From assembly GCF_026460985.1 (NCBI RefSeq), contig NZ_JAPKNM010000019.1, forward strand, positions 1 to 64,000: a stretch of 64,000 bases of DNA. The letters are read 5' to 3'. The notes beneath the pieces were generated by a model, which worked only from the letters and a program-made list of their open reading frames with translations, ran no database searches and had not been told where the DNA came from. This document shows positions 10,313 to 19,323 of the stretch, one piece after another (position 1 is the stretch's first letter; each line of letters begins with the position of its first letter). The translations under genes were made by a program, and so were the position numbers. Source of the DNA: Sphingomonas sp. Lineage in GTDB: Bacteria > Pseudomonadota > Alphaproteobacteria > Sphingomonadales > Sphingomonadaceae.

Positions 10313-12364
10313 ATGGCGTGGATTCGTTTCGTGTTGATGTCGCTCGCGCTGCTGCTCGCGATCGCTCCCGCATCGGCGCAGGCGCCGGCCAAGGGCCCGC
10401 ATGTCCGCATCGAACTGATCGCCGAGACCGAGCGGCCCGCGCCGGGCAGCCAGGTCACCCTCGCCTTCGCCTCGACCCCCGAGCCCGGCTGGCATGCCTA
10501 TTGGGAGAATCCGGGCGATGCCGGCCTCCCCGCGCGGGCTGCATGGACATTGCCCGAGGGCGCAAGCGCGGGCCCCTTGCGCTTCCCGGTGCCGCAGCGG
10601 CTGATCATCGGCGGGCTGATGAACTATGTCTACGAGGCGCCGTTCGCGCCGCTGGTCACGCTCAGCATCCCGGCCTCGGCCCGGCCGGGCGACGCCTTCC
10701 CGGTCAGCGTGAAACTCGATTATCTCGTCTGCACCCACGAGATCTGCGTCCCCGAAAAGGCTGAGCTCTCGACCCAGCTGACGATCGGCGACGGCGCGGT
10801 CCCGGCCGATCGCCGCGCCCGCTTCGACGGCTGGCGCGCGGCGCTGCCCAAGCCGCTCGGCACGCAGGCAAGCTGGCAGCTCGACGGCAAGACCTTCCGG
10901 CTCGGCGTCCCCTTTCCCGCCGCGGCCTCGGTGTCGGGCGAAGGCTATTTCTTCCCGCTGACCGACGGCGCAATCGACTATGCCGCACCCCAGCGCGTCG
11001 TGCGCGACGGCGACCGGGTGCTGATCGAGGCGCCCGCCAAGCGCCCCGCCGGCGCGGTCCGCGGCGTGCTAGCCTTCGGCAGCCAGGGCTTCACGCTCGA
11101 GGCCGCCCCCGGCACCGTCCCGCCCGCTTCCGCAGCTGCGTCCGCGCCCGCGGCACCGGGCGGCTGGTGGTGGACCGCGCTGATCGCTTTCCTCGGCGCG
11201 GTGCTCGGCGGGTTGATCCTCAACATCATGCCCTGCGTCTTCCCGATTCTCAGCCTCAAGGCGCTGAGCCTCGCCAAGGCGGGCGACGATTCCGGCAATC
11301 CCCGCGGCGAGGCATTGGCCTATACCGCGGGCGTGGTGCTGACCTGCCTCGCGCTCGGCGGGGCGTTGCTGGCGGTGCGCGCGGGCGGAGTCGCGGTGGG
11401 CTGGGCGTTCCAGCTCCAGGATCCGCGCGTGATCCTCGTGCTGCTGCTGCTCGTCACCGCGATCGCGCTCAACCTCGCCGGGCTGTTCGAGATTCCCGCG
11501 CCCGGCTTCGTCAACCGCGCCTCGGCGCGCGGCCATGGCGGCGCGTTCATGACCGGCGCGCTCGCCGCCTTCGTCGCGACGCCGTGCACCGGCCCGTTCA
11601 TGGGTGCGGCGCTGGGCACCGCGCTGATCCTCCCCTGGCCCGCCGCGCTGGCGGTGTTCGGCGGGCTGGGGCTCGGCATCGCCTTGCCTTTCCTGCTGCT
11701 CGGCTTCGTCCCCGCGCTGCGCCGCCGCCTGCCCAGGCCGGGCGCCTGGATGGAGACGCTCCGCCGGATCCTGTCGGTGCCGATGTTCCTCACCGCGCTC
11801 GCGCTCGCCTGGGTGCTCGGGCGGCAGGCGGGCACCGACGGCATGGCATTGGGCCTCGGCGCGGCGCTGCTCGCTTCGTTCGGCTTCTGGTGGGCCGGCC
11901 GGCGCCAGGCACGCGGCGCGAGCCAGGCCTGGTTTCCCGCGGTGCCCCTGCTGCTGCTCGCGCTGGCGGCAGTCGCTTTGGTCCGCCCCGCGCCCGCAGG
12001 TGCCGAGCGCCCGGCCATCGCCGGTGCCGAGCCGTTCAGCGAGTCGCGCCTCGCCGCCCTGCGCGCCGAGAACCGCCCCGTCTTCGCCTATTTCACCGCC
12101 GACTGGTGCCTGACCTGCAAGGTCAACGAGAAGGGCGCGATCGAGACCGAGGCGGTCACCGCCGCCTTCGCCAAGGCCAAGGTCGCGGTGCTCGTCGGCG
12201 ACTGGACCAACGGCGATCCGGCGCTCGGCCGCTTCATCGAGCGGCACAATCGTGCAGGCGTTCCGCTCTATCTATGGTATAGGCCGGGCGCCGCAGAGCC
12301 CGAGGTGCTGCCGCAAGTGCTGACCCAGGCGATGCTGCAAGAGCTTGCGGGCGTAAACCGTTAA
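10313..12364 (+). CDS. protein-disulfide reductase DsbD family (thiol:disulfide interchange)
   Basis: DsbC-like N-domain, TM core LNIMPCVFPILSLKALSLAK and FVATPCTGPFMGAALG, C-terminal thioredoxin motif FTADWCLTCKVNE. Confidence 0.92.
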   Translation: MAWIRFVLMSLALLLAIAPASAQAPAKGPHVRIELIAETERPAPGSQVTLAFASTPEPGWHAYWENPGDAGLPARAAWTLPEGASAGPLRFPVPQRLIIGGLMNYVYEAPFAPLVTLSIPASARPGDAFPVSVKLDYLVCTHEICVPEKAELSTQLTIGDGAVPADRRARFDGWRAALPKPLGTQASWQLDGKTFRLGVPFPAAASVSGEGYFFPLTDGAIDYAAPQRVVRDGDRVLIEAPAKRPAGAVRGVLAFGSQGFTLEAAPGTVPPASAAASAPAAPGGWWWTALIAFLGAVLGGLILNIMPCVFPILSLKALSLAKAGDDSGNPRGEALAYTAGVVLTCLALGGALLAVRAGGVAVGWAFQLQDPRVILVLLLLVTAIALNLAGLFEIPAPGFVNRASARGHGGAFMTGALAAFVATPCTGPFMGAALGTALILPWPAALAVFGGLGLGIALPFLLLGFVPALRRRLPRPGAWMETLRRILSVPMFLTALALAWVLGRQAGTDGMALGLGAALLASFGFWWAGRRQARGASQAWFPAVPLLLLALAAVALVRPAPAGAERPAIAGAEPFSESRLAALRAENRPVFAYFTADWCLTCKVNEKGAIETEAVTAAFAKAKVAVLVGDWTNGDPALGRFIERHNRAGVPLYLWYRPGAAEPEVLPQVLTQAMLQELAGVNR

Positions 12365-12375
12365 GGGAGACGCAT

Positions 12376-12987
12376 ATGACCAGGTGGATCTTCGCGGGGA
12401 TCGCGGCGGCGTGCATCACGAGCGCGGCACCGATCGCCGCCGAACCCGGCGTCGGCGCCGCGGTGCCCAATTTCCGCGCCTATGACATGAACGGCAAGAT
12501 CGTCGATCTCAGCCAGTTCCGCGGCAAGACCGTGGTGCTCGAATGGAACAATCCCGGCTGCCCCTTCGTGAAGAAGCATTACGAGAGCGGCAACATGCAG
12601 AAGACCCAGGCCGCCGCGGTGGCGCAGGGCGCGGTGTGGCTGACGATCAACTCGGGCGCACCGGGCAAGCAGGGCCATATGTCCGGGCCCGAGGCGCAGC
12701 AGTTCGTCGCCGCGCAGCACGCCAAGCCGAGCGCCTATCTGCTCGATCCGCAGGGGCTGGTCGGCAAGGGCTATGGCGCCAAGACCACGCCGCACCTGTA
12801 CATCATCGATGGCAAGGGCCGGCTGGTCTATAATGGCGGCATCGACGACAAGCCCAGCGCCGACAAGGCCGACATCGCATCGGCGCGCAACCACGTCCTC
12901 GCCGCGCTCGGCGAGATGCGCGCGGGCAAGCCGGTGTCGGTGCCCGAGACGCGCCCCTATGGCTGCACCGTGAAATACGCGAGCTGA
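12376..12987 (+). CDS. redoxin/thioredoxin family protein, secreted
   Basis: Signal peptide; LSQFRGKTVVLEWNNPGCPFVKKHYESGNM. Confidence 0.85.
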   Translation: MTRWIFAGIAAACITSAAPIAAEPGVGAAVPNFRAYDMNGKIVDLSQFRGKTVVLEWNNPGCPFVKKHYESGNMQKTQAAAVAQGAVWLTINSGAPGKQGHMSGPEAQQFVAAQHAKPSAYLLDPQGLVGKGYGAKTTPHLYIIDGKGRLVYNGGIDDKPSADKADIASARNHVLAALGEMRAGKPVSVPETRPYGCTVKYAS

Positions 12988-12994
12988 GCCCTGA

Positions 12995-13134
12995 TCTCCC
13001 TCTCCCATCGGGAGAGGGAGGGAGCCGCGAAGCGGCGGAAGGGTGAGGGTGACGGGGCGACGTGAGGTCACCCTCACCCTTCCCACTCGGCTTCGCCGAG
13101 CGGGCCCCTTCCCTCTCCCAAAGGGAGAGGGAGA
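12995..13134. repeat. intergenic palindromic repeat, family D
   Basis: TCTCCCTCTCCCATCGGGAGAGGGAGGGAGCCGCGAAGCGGCGGAAGGGTGAGGGTGAC ... GTCACCCTCACCCTTCC ... TCCCTCTCCCAAAGGGAGAGGGAGAA. Confidence 0.85.
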
Positions 13135-13217
13135 ACGCGCACAAACACCCCCTTGTGCAACGCAGCAAGACATTGCAGCATGTGCCCCGCAGCCATTTGC
13201 TGCACTTGGGAGCGTTG

Positions 13218-14687
13218 ATGGCGGCAGGCGGGGCGTTCGACGAGATCTGGGGGCATGGCGGCCCTGAAGCGCCGCGGCCCGAATTCGCCGCGCTGTCCGA
13301 ATGGATCGCCGCCACGCCGCCCGCCGAGCTGCAGCGCCGCCAGCAATCCGCCGAGGCCGCGTTCCGCCAATTGGGCATCACCTTCGCGGTCTATGGCGAC
13401 AGCGAGGCCGCCGAGCGGATCATCCCCTTCGACATCGTGCCCCGCATCTTCCTCCAGCAGGAATGGACGCGATTGTGCGAAGGGCTGATCCAGCGCACGC
13501 AGGCGATCAATGCCTTTCTCGAGGACATTTACGGCGAGCGCCGGATCCTCAAGGAAGGGCTGATCCCGCCCGAATTGGTCTACCGCAACGAGCAGTTCCG
13601 CCCCGAGGTCGCGGGCATCCGCCCGCCGCACGGCGTCTGGGCGCATATCTGCGGGATCGATCTCGTCCGCACCGGCCCGGACCAGTTCTTCGTGCTCGAG
13701 GACAACGCCCGCACGCCATCGGGCGTCTCGTACATGCTCGAGAATCGCGAGGCGATGCTGCGCCTCTGTCCGGAACTATTCCGCGACTTCCGCGTCGCGC
13801 CGGTCGACAGCTATCCGGACATGCTGCTCGAGACGATGCGATCGGTGGCGCCGGGGGACAATCCGCATCCGGTCTGCGTCGTGCTCACCCCGGGCCATTT
13901 CAACTCGGCTTATTACGAGCACAGCTTCCTCGCCGATTCGATGGGGATCGAACTGGTCGAGGCGGCCGATCTGGTGGTCGACGACGACATTGTCTGGGTG
14001 CAGACGATCGCCGGCCGAGTGAAGGTCGACGTCATCTATCGCCGCATCGACGACGACTTCCTCGATCCGCTCACCTTCCGTCCGGACTCGCTGCTCGGCG
14101 TGCCCGGGCTGATCGCCGCCTATCGCGCCGGCAATGTCGCGCTGATCAACGCGCCGGGCAACGGCATCGCCGACGACAAGGCGATCTATTCGTACATGCC
14201 CGAGATCGTGAAATTCTATTCGGGCGGCGACGCGAAGCTGCCCAATGTCGAGACCTTCCGCTGCCGCGAGCCGCAGGCGCTGAAGTACGTGCTCGACAAT
14301 CTCGACGAGCTGGTGGTCAAGCTGGTCGACGGATCGGGCGGCTACGGCATGCTCGTCGGCCCCACCGCGACCAAGGCGCAGATCGCCGACTTCCGCGCCG
14401 CACTGGTCGCCGAGCCGCATCGCTACATCGCCCAGCCCACGCTCGCGCTGTCGACCGTGCCGACGATGAGCGACGCCGGCCTCGCGCCGCGGCATGTCGA
14501 CTTCCGCCCCTTCGTGCTGACCGGCAGCGACGGGGTGCGCGTAGTACCGGGCGGGCTCACCCGCGTGGCGCTGCGCGAAGGCTCGCTGGTGGTGAATTCG
14601 AGCCAGGGCGGCGGGACGAAGGACAGCTTCGTGCTGATGGGGGACGACGGGTCCTCGCAATCCCAGTCGCAGAGGCAGGAATCGTGA
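13218..14687 (+). CDS. circularly permuted type 2 ATP-grasp protein
   Basis: EQFRPEVAGIRPPHGVWAHICGIDLVRTGPDQFFVLEDNARTPSGVSYMLENR; KLVDGSGGYGMLVGP. Confidence 0.92.
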   Translation: MAAGGAFDEIWGHGGPEAPRPEFAALSEWIAATPPAELQRRQQSAEAAFRQLGITFAVYGDSEAAERIIPFDIVPRIFLQQEWTRLCEGLIQRTQAINAFLEDIYGERRILKEGLIPPELVYRNEQFRPEVAGIRPPHGVWAHICGIDLVRTGPDQFFVLEDNARTPSGVSYMLENREAMLRLCPELFRDFRVAPVDSYPDMLLETMRSVAPGDNPHPVCVVLTPGHFNSAYYEHSFLADSMGIELVEAADLVVDDDIVWVQTIAGRVKVDVIYRRIDDDFLDPLTFRPDSLLGVPGLIAAYRAGNVALINAPGNGIADDKAIYSYMPEIVKFYSGGDAKLPNVETFRCREPQALKYVLDNLDELVVKLVDGSGGYGMLVGPTATKAQIADFRAALVAEPHRYIAQPTLALSTVPTMSDAGLAPRHVDFRPFVLTGSDGVRVVPGGLTRVALREGSLVVNSSQGGGTKDSFVLMGDDGSSQSQSQRQES

Positions 14688-14702
14688 AGAGCTCGCATCA
14701 AC

Positions 14703-14841
14703 TCCTCCCCGGAACGGGGAGGGGGACCGCGCCCGCAGGGCGTGGTGGAGGGGGCCCCGCCCTCCTCCTTGCGCTGCACTCGCGGATAGCGGGCCCCCTC
14801 CACCATCCTTCGGATGGTCCCCCTCCCCGTTCCAGGGAGGA
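14703..14841. repeat. intergenic palindromic repeat, family F
   Basis: TCCTCCCCGGAACGGGGAGGGGGACC ... GGTCCCCCTCCCCGTTCCAGGGAGGA with inner GTGGAGGGGGCCCCGC ... GCGGGCCCCCTCCAC. Confidence 0.85.
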
Positions 14842-14847
14842 ATTCGG

Positions 14848-15789
14848 ATGCTGATGCTCTCCCGCACCGCGACGGCGCTCTACTGGCTGGGCCGCTATGT
14901 CGAGCGCGCCGACTTCATCGCGCGATTGGTCGAGGCAACCGTCCGGCTCGATGCGCTTTCCGCCCGGCCCGCGGGCGAGGCGGCGTGGCAGAGCGCGCTC
15001 GCGGTCACCTATACCGACGAGGCCTTCGCCGCGACCGGACAGAGCTTCACCCAGAGCCATGTCGCGCGCTTCCTGACGCTCGACGCGTCGCATCCTGGGT
15101 CGATCGTCCGCTGCCTCGAGATGGCGCGCAACAACGCCCGCGCGGTGCGCACCGCGCTCACCCGCGAGGCTTGGACCGCGATCAACCGCGCCTGGTGGCT
15201 GTTCCAGAACCGCGCCTCGACCGGCGGCGCCACCGCGACGCTCAACCTGGTCGAGCAGGTCAAGGGCGAGACCCGCGGCTTCGAGGGATCGATCCACCGG
15301 ATGATGCGCAACGAGGCGACCTGGCTGATCCAGCTCGGCGCCGCGGTCGAGCGCGCCGACAACACCGCGCGGCTGGTCGACGTCAAATATCACCTCCTGC
15401 TGCCCGAGGGCGAGGCGGTGGGCGGCGTCGTCGATCGCGACCAGTGGACGACCATCCTCCAGACCGTCTCGGCGGTCACCGCCTATCGCTGGCTCTACAG
15501 CGACGGGCTCCAGCCCGCCAACGTCATCGACCTGCTGATCAGCCGCTTCGAGCTGCCGCGCAGCCTCGCCGCCTGCGTCGAGGAGGCGGTGCAGCTGCTC
15601 AGCCAGCTCGCCAAGCGCACCGGATTGCAGGGCGAGGCCGACCGCATGGCCCGCGCGCGGATGGCGCGGATGCAGAAGACGCGCACGTCCGAAGCGATCG
15701 TCAGCGGCCTCCACGAATATCTCGAGGCATTCATCCACGAGAATGCGATGCTCGACGCGGCCGTCGCCCGGCAGTTCAGGTTCATATGA
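14848..15789 (+). CDS. alpha-E domain-containing protein
   Basis: MLMLSRTATALYWLGRYVERADFIARL, typical of alpha-E proteins next to ATP-grasp genes. Confidence 0.9.
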   Translation: MLMLSRTATALYWLGRYVERADFIARLVEATVRLDALSARPAGEAAWQSALAVTYTDEAFAATGQSFTQSHVARFLTLDASHPGSIVRCLEMARNNARAVRTALTREAWTAINRAWWLFQNRASTGGATATLNLVEQVKGETRGFEGSIHRMMRNEATWLIQLGAAVERADNTARLVDVKYHLLLPEGEAVGGVVDRDQWTTILQTVSAVTAYRWLYSDGLQPANVIDLLISRFELPRSLAACVEEAVQLLSQLAKRTGLQGEADRMARARMARMQKTRTSEAIVSGLHEYLEAFIHENAMLDAAVARQFRFI

Positions 15790-16586
15790 GGATCACGATC
15801 GATCACCGCACGCGCTACCGCTTCTCCGAGCCGCAGGCGCGGCTGGTGCAGATGCTGCGCCTCACGCCCTGCGACACGCGCGACCAGACCGTGGTGAGCT
15901 GGATGATCGGCGTCGATTGCGACGCGCGGATGCGCGACGCCACCGACGGCTTCGGCAACGCCGTGACCATGCTCTATGCCGAGGGGCGGATCGAGGCGAT
16001 CGACATCACCGTCACCGGCGAGGTGCTGACCGGCGACACCAACGGCGTGGTCCAGGGCTCGATCGAGCCGCTTCCGCCGATGCTCTACCTGCGCACCACC
16101 GCCCGCACCGCGCCCGGCGACGGCCTTGCCGCCTTCGCCGCCGAGAGCGCCTCCGGCACCGGCGACACGCTCGACCGCATGCACCGGCTCAACGCCGCGC
16201 TGCACGCGCGCTTCCCCTGCGCGCCCGATGCCCCCGACCAGGGCCTCACCGCCGCCGAGGCGTTCGTGCGCGGCGGGGCGACCTCGCGCGACGTCGCCCA
16301 GATGTTCATCGCCGCGGCGCGCAGCCTCGAAATCCCCGCACGCTACGTCTCGGGCTATCGCAGCGACGCGGGCGCGCATTGCGCACCGCACGCCTGGGCG
16401 GAGGCGCATGTCGACGGACTGGGCTGGATCGGCTTCGATCCGGTCACCGGCCTGTCCCCCGACGAAAGCTATGTCCGGGTAGCGGTGGGGCTCGACGCGC
16501 TCGGCGCCGCCTCGATCGCGGGCACGCGGATCGGCCACGGCGACGAGGAACTCGACGTCGCGCTCCGCGTGGTCAGCGAGGAATAG
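15786..16586 (+). CDS. transglutaminase-like family protein
   Basis: RITIDHRTRYRFSEPQ; EIPARYVSGYRSDAG..HAWAEAHVDGLGWIGFDPVTG catalytic C/H/D region. Confidence 0.92.
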   Translation: MRITIDHRTRYRFSEPQARLVQMLRLTPCDTRDQTVVSWMIGVDCDARMRDATDGFGNAVTMLYAEGRIEAIDITVTGEVLTGDTNGVVQGSIEPLPPMLYLRTTARTAPGDGLAAFAAESASGTGDTLDRMHRLNAALHARFPCAPDAPDQGLTAAEAFVRGGATSRDVAQMFIAAARSLEIPARYVSGYRSDAGAHCAPHAWAEAHVDGLGWIGFDPVTGLSPDESYVRVAVGLDALGAASIAGTRIGHGDEELDVALRVVSEE

Positions 16587-16603
16587 CCCCACCGGCAAAC
16601 ACG

Positions 16604-16749
16604 CCCCTCCCTGCAAGGGAGGGGTTGGGGGTGGGTGCGCGCGTCTGCGCGCCCAGAAAGACTCAATTGCCGAAGGGAAGAAGCATCGGGGGAGGCATCG
16701 AGCCTCCCCCGATGCTACCCACCCCTAACCCCTCCCTAGAAGGGAGGGG
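16604..16749. repeat. intergenic palindromic repeat, family A copy 2
   Basis: CCCCTCCCTGCAAGGGAGGGGTTGGGGGTGGGTGCGCGCGTCTGCGCGCCCA ... TACCCACCCCTAACCCCTCCCTAGAAGGGAGGGG; inner perfect 15-bp hairpin 16682-16716. Confidence 0.9.
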
Positions 16750-16806
16750 AATCTGAATGTCGATCCGTCCACTTCGGCTGGGCGACGAAGCTCAGCAAGA
16801 ACCCGA

Positions 16807-17592
16807 TCAGGCCAGTTCGCGCATCCGCGCCGGAGCCGGCATCGATACCGCCATGTCCTCGTCGGTGAGCAGCGACCAGCCATTGGGGCCGAGCACCTCG
16901 ATCGGGCGATAGCGGGTCTTGTACGCCATCCGCTCCGATCCCTTCACCCAATAGCCGAGATAGACATAGGGCAGGCTCGCCGAGCAGGCGCGCAGGATGT
17001 GATCCATGATGATGAAGTTGCCGAGGCCCGGCCGCTCCTCGCTGTCCGCCTCGAAGAAGCTGTAGATCATCGAGAGGCCGTCGGCCTGCTGGTCGGTGAT
17101 GCACGCGCCGACCAGCCGGCCACGCTCGCCGTTCACCGTGGGCTCGCGATATTCGATGACCCAGGAGCTGACCGGCGACTGCTCGACCATGTCGGCATAG
17201 TCGTTCTCGTCCATCGCCGCCATGCCGCCGCCGGGATGGCGCGTCTTGAGATAGCGGTGGAGCAGGTCGAACTGCTCCTCGGTCGCCCAGGGCTTGCACG
17301 CTGTGACCTCGAGGTCCGAGTGGCGCTTGAGCAGCTTGCGCTGGGTGGCGTTGGGGCGGAACTGCTCGGCGACGACGCGCACCGAGACGCAGGCGGTGCA
17401 GCCCGCGCAGCTCGGCCGGTACGCGACCGACTGGCTGCGGCGGAAGCCGATCCGGCCCAGCGCGTCGTTGAGCTCGCCGGCATGCTGGCCGGTCAGTTCG
17501 GTGAAGATCTTCCGCTCCTGGCGCCCCGGCAGATAGGGGCAGGGCGAGGGACTGGTCACGAAAAACCGCGGGAAACGGGAAAGTGCAGTCAC
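16807..17592 (-). CDS. arginyl-/leucyl-tRNA-protein transferase (Ate/Bpt family)
   Basis: [69 protein letters not shown]. Confidence 0.93.
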   Translation of the reverse strand: MTALSRFPRFFVTSPSPCPYLPGRQERKIFTELTGQHAGELNDALGRIGFRRSQSVAYRPSCAGCTACVSVRVVAEQFRPNATQRKLLKRHSDLEVTACKPWATEEQFDLLHRYLKTRHPGGGMAAMDENDYADMVEQSPVSSWVIEYREPTVNGERGRLVGACITDQQADGLSMIYSFFEADSEERPGLGNFIIMDHILRACSASLPYVYLGYWVKGSERMAYKTRYRPIEVLGPNGWSLLTDEDMAVSMPAPARMRELA

Positions 17593-17905
17593 CGTTCGAG
17601 CCTTTGCTTCGGCCCGTTCACTGGGGCCTGTTGCAACGACTATGAAGCCGGAAATCGATGATGAAAAGCCGATTCACCAAGAAAGAGAGTTAACGATTAG
17701 GCATAGGGCCTATCGCGCCAAACCAAAGGCTTGCGCCGTGCCACGCCGGTACGCGCACGGGGATCGTTAACCATGGCAGGCGGCCCGTCGCGGGCCGGCG
17801 TCCTGCCGCTCAGGCCACCATAAGGATGCGGGAATCGCGCGGGAATCCCGCCGCGACTCGGTTCGCCGTGAAAGCGATTCGGTTGGTCGGAAAGGCAAAC
17901 GGAAA

Positions 17906-18011
17906 GCCCCTCCCCTTCAGGGGAGGGGTTGGGGGTGGGGCCTGTCCGTCTCACCGAGCCTAAAGCCCGAGGCACTGCCCCACCCCAACCCCTCCCCTGA
18001 AGGGGAGGGGC
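17906..18011. repeat. intergenic palindromic repeat, family B copy 1 (may terminate ilvA)
   Basis: GCCCCTCCCCTTCAGGGGAGGGGTTGGGGGTGGGGCCTGTCCGTCTCACCGAGCC ... GCCCCACCCCAACCCCTCCCCTGAAGGGGAGGGGC followed by T-run. Confidence 0.9.
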
Positions 18012-18018
18012 TTTTTTT

Positions 18019-19263
18019 TTACGCCAATTCCACCTGGCTCACCTCATATTGCGCACGGCGCAGCGCGACGATCAGCCGGTCGAGATGGTCGCGGTCGCGC
18101 GTCTCGCATTCGATGTCGGTGATCAGGCCCTTGGCCGGCAGCGTCGTGAAGACGCGCTGGTGATAGACCTCGATGATGTTGACGCCCTGCTCGTGGAAGA
18201 TGCGCGCGACATTGAACAATGCGCCGGGGCGGTCCTGCAGCCGGATGCGCAGCCGCGCGAGGCGGCCCGAGCGGGCGAGGTCGCGCAGCAGCACGTTGGC
18301 GAGCAGCCGGGTGTCGATATTGCCGCCGCACAGGATCGTGCCGACGGTCTTGCCGCGGAACCGCTCGGGCTCGGCGAGCAGGGCCGCGAGCCCCGCGGCG
18401 CCCGCGCCCTCGACCACGGTCTTCTCGATCTGGAGGAGCAGGCTCACCGCTTCCTCGAGCCGGCGCTCGCTGACGAGCACGATGTCGTCGACCAGCGCCT
18501 CGACCATCTTCGACGTGATCCCGCCGGGCTCCTTGACCGCGATGCCCTCGGCGAGCGTGTCGCCCTCGCACGGCATGTCGGTGTGGTGGATGCGGTTGTA
18601 CATCGACGGGTAGAGCTCGGCCTCGACGCCGACCACCTCGACCGCGCGGCCTTCCGACTTCGCCACGACCGCACAGCCCGAGACCAGCCCGCCACCGCCG
18701 ATCGGGATCACGAGCGTATCGATCGCCGGCACGTCCTCGAGCATCTCGAGTGCCGCCGTACCCTGCCCCGCGATGATCCGCGTGTCGTCGAACGGGTGGA
18801 CGAAGGTGAAGCCCTTCTCCGCCTCGAGCTCGCGCGAATGGGCATAGGCCGCGTCGAAGGTCTCGCCGTGGAGGATCACGGTCGCGCCGTGCCCCTCGGT
18901 CTGGGTGACCTTCACCGTCGGGGTGTTGAGCGGCATCACGATCGTGCTCGGGATGCCGAGCCGCGTCGCGTGATAGGCGAGGCCCTGCGCGTGATTGCCG
19001 GCCGACGCCGCGATCACGCCCTTGGCGCGCGCCGCCTCGTCGAGCTGGAGCAGGGTGTTGAGCGCGCCGCGCTCCTTGTACGCCGCGGTGAACTGGAGGT
19101 TCTCGAACTTGAGATAGACCGTCGCGCCGGTCAGCTCCGACAGCGTCTTGCTCACCAGGGTCGGCGTCCGCACCACCGATCCCATAATCCGCTGCGCGGC
19201 ATCGCGGACGTCGTGGATCGATACGGGAAGCGGCGTATCCGCCGGTGCTGCTTTGGTGGCCAT
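18019..19263 (-). CDS. ilvA: threonine ammonia-lyase
   Basis: LKFENLQFTAAYKERGALNTL PLP lysine motif, IIAGQGTAALEML, C-terminal ACT domain. Confidence 0.93.
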   Translation of the reverse strand: MATKAAPADTPLPVSIHDVRDAAQRIMGSVVRTPTLVSKTLSELTGATVYLKFENLQFTAAYKERGALNTLLQLDEAARAKGVIAASAGNHAQGLAYHATRLGIPSTIVMPLNTPTVKVTQTEGHGATVILHGETFDAAYAHSRELEAEKGFTFVHPFDDTRIIAGQGTAALEMLEDVPAIDTLVIPIGGGGLVSGCAVVAKSEGRAVEVVGVEAELYPSMYNRIHHTDMPCEGDTLAEGIAVKEPGGITSKMVEALVDDIVLVSERRLEEAVSLLLQIEKTVVEGAGAAGLAALLAEPERFRGKTVGTILCGGNIDTRLLANVLLRDLARSGRLARLRIRLQDRPGALFNVARIFHEQGVNIIEVYHQRVFTTLPAKGLITDIECETRDRDHLDRLIVALRRAQYEVSQVELA

Positions 19264-19323
19264 AGTCTGGCGGGCCTAGACCATCTGGCGCGGCGGGGGA
19301 ACAGGCCCTATGCGCAATCGTCT

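Noticed and set aside
8592-10337. 581-aa + strand ORF opposite the alkaline phosphatase
   Set aside because: Shadow ORF; the minus-strand protein has signal peptide and catalytic motifs.
18049-19323. N-terminal extension of the amidohydrolase ORF covering ilvA antisense
   Set aside because: Real start at 19324 has a signal peptide; the upstream portion is antisense to ilvA.
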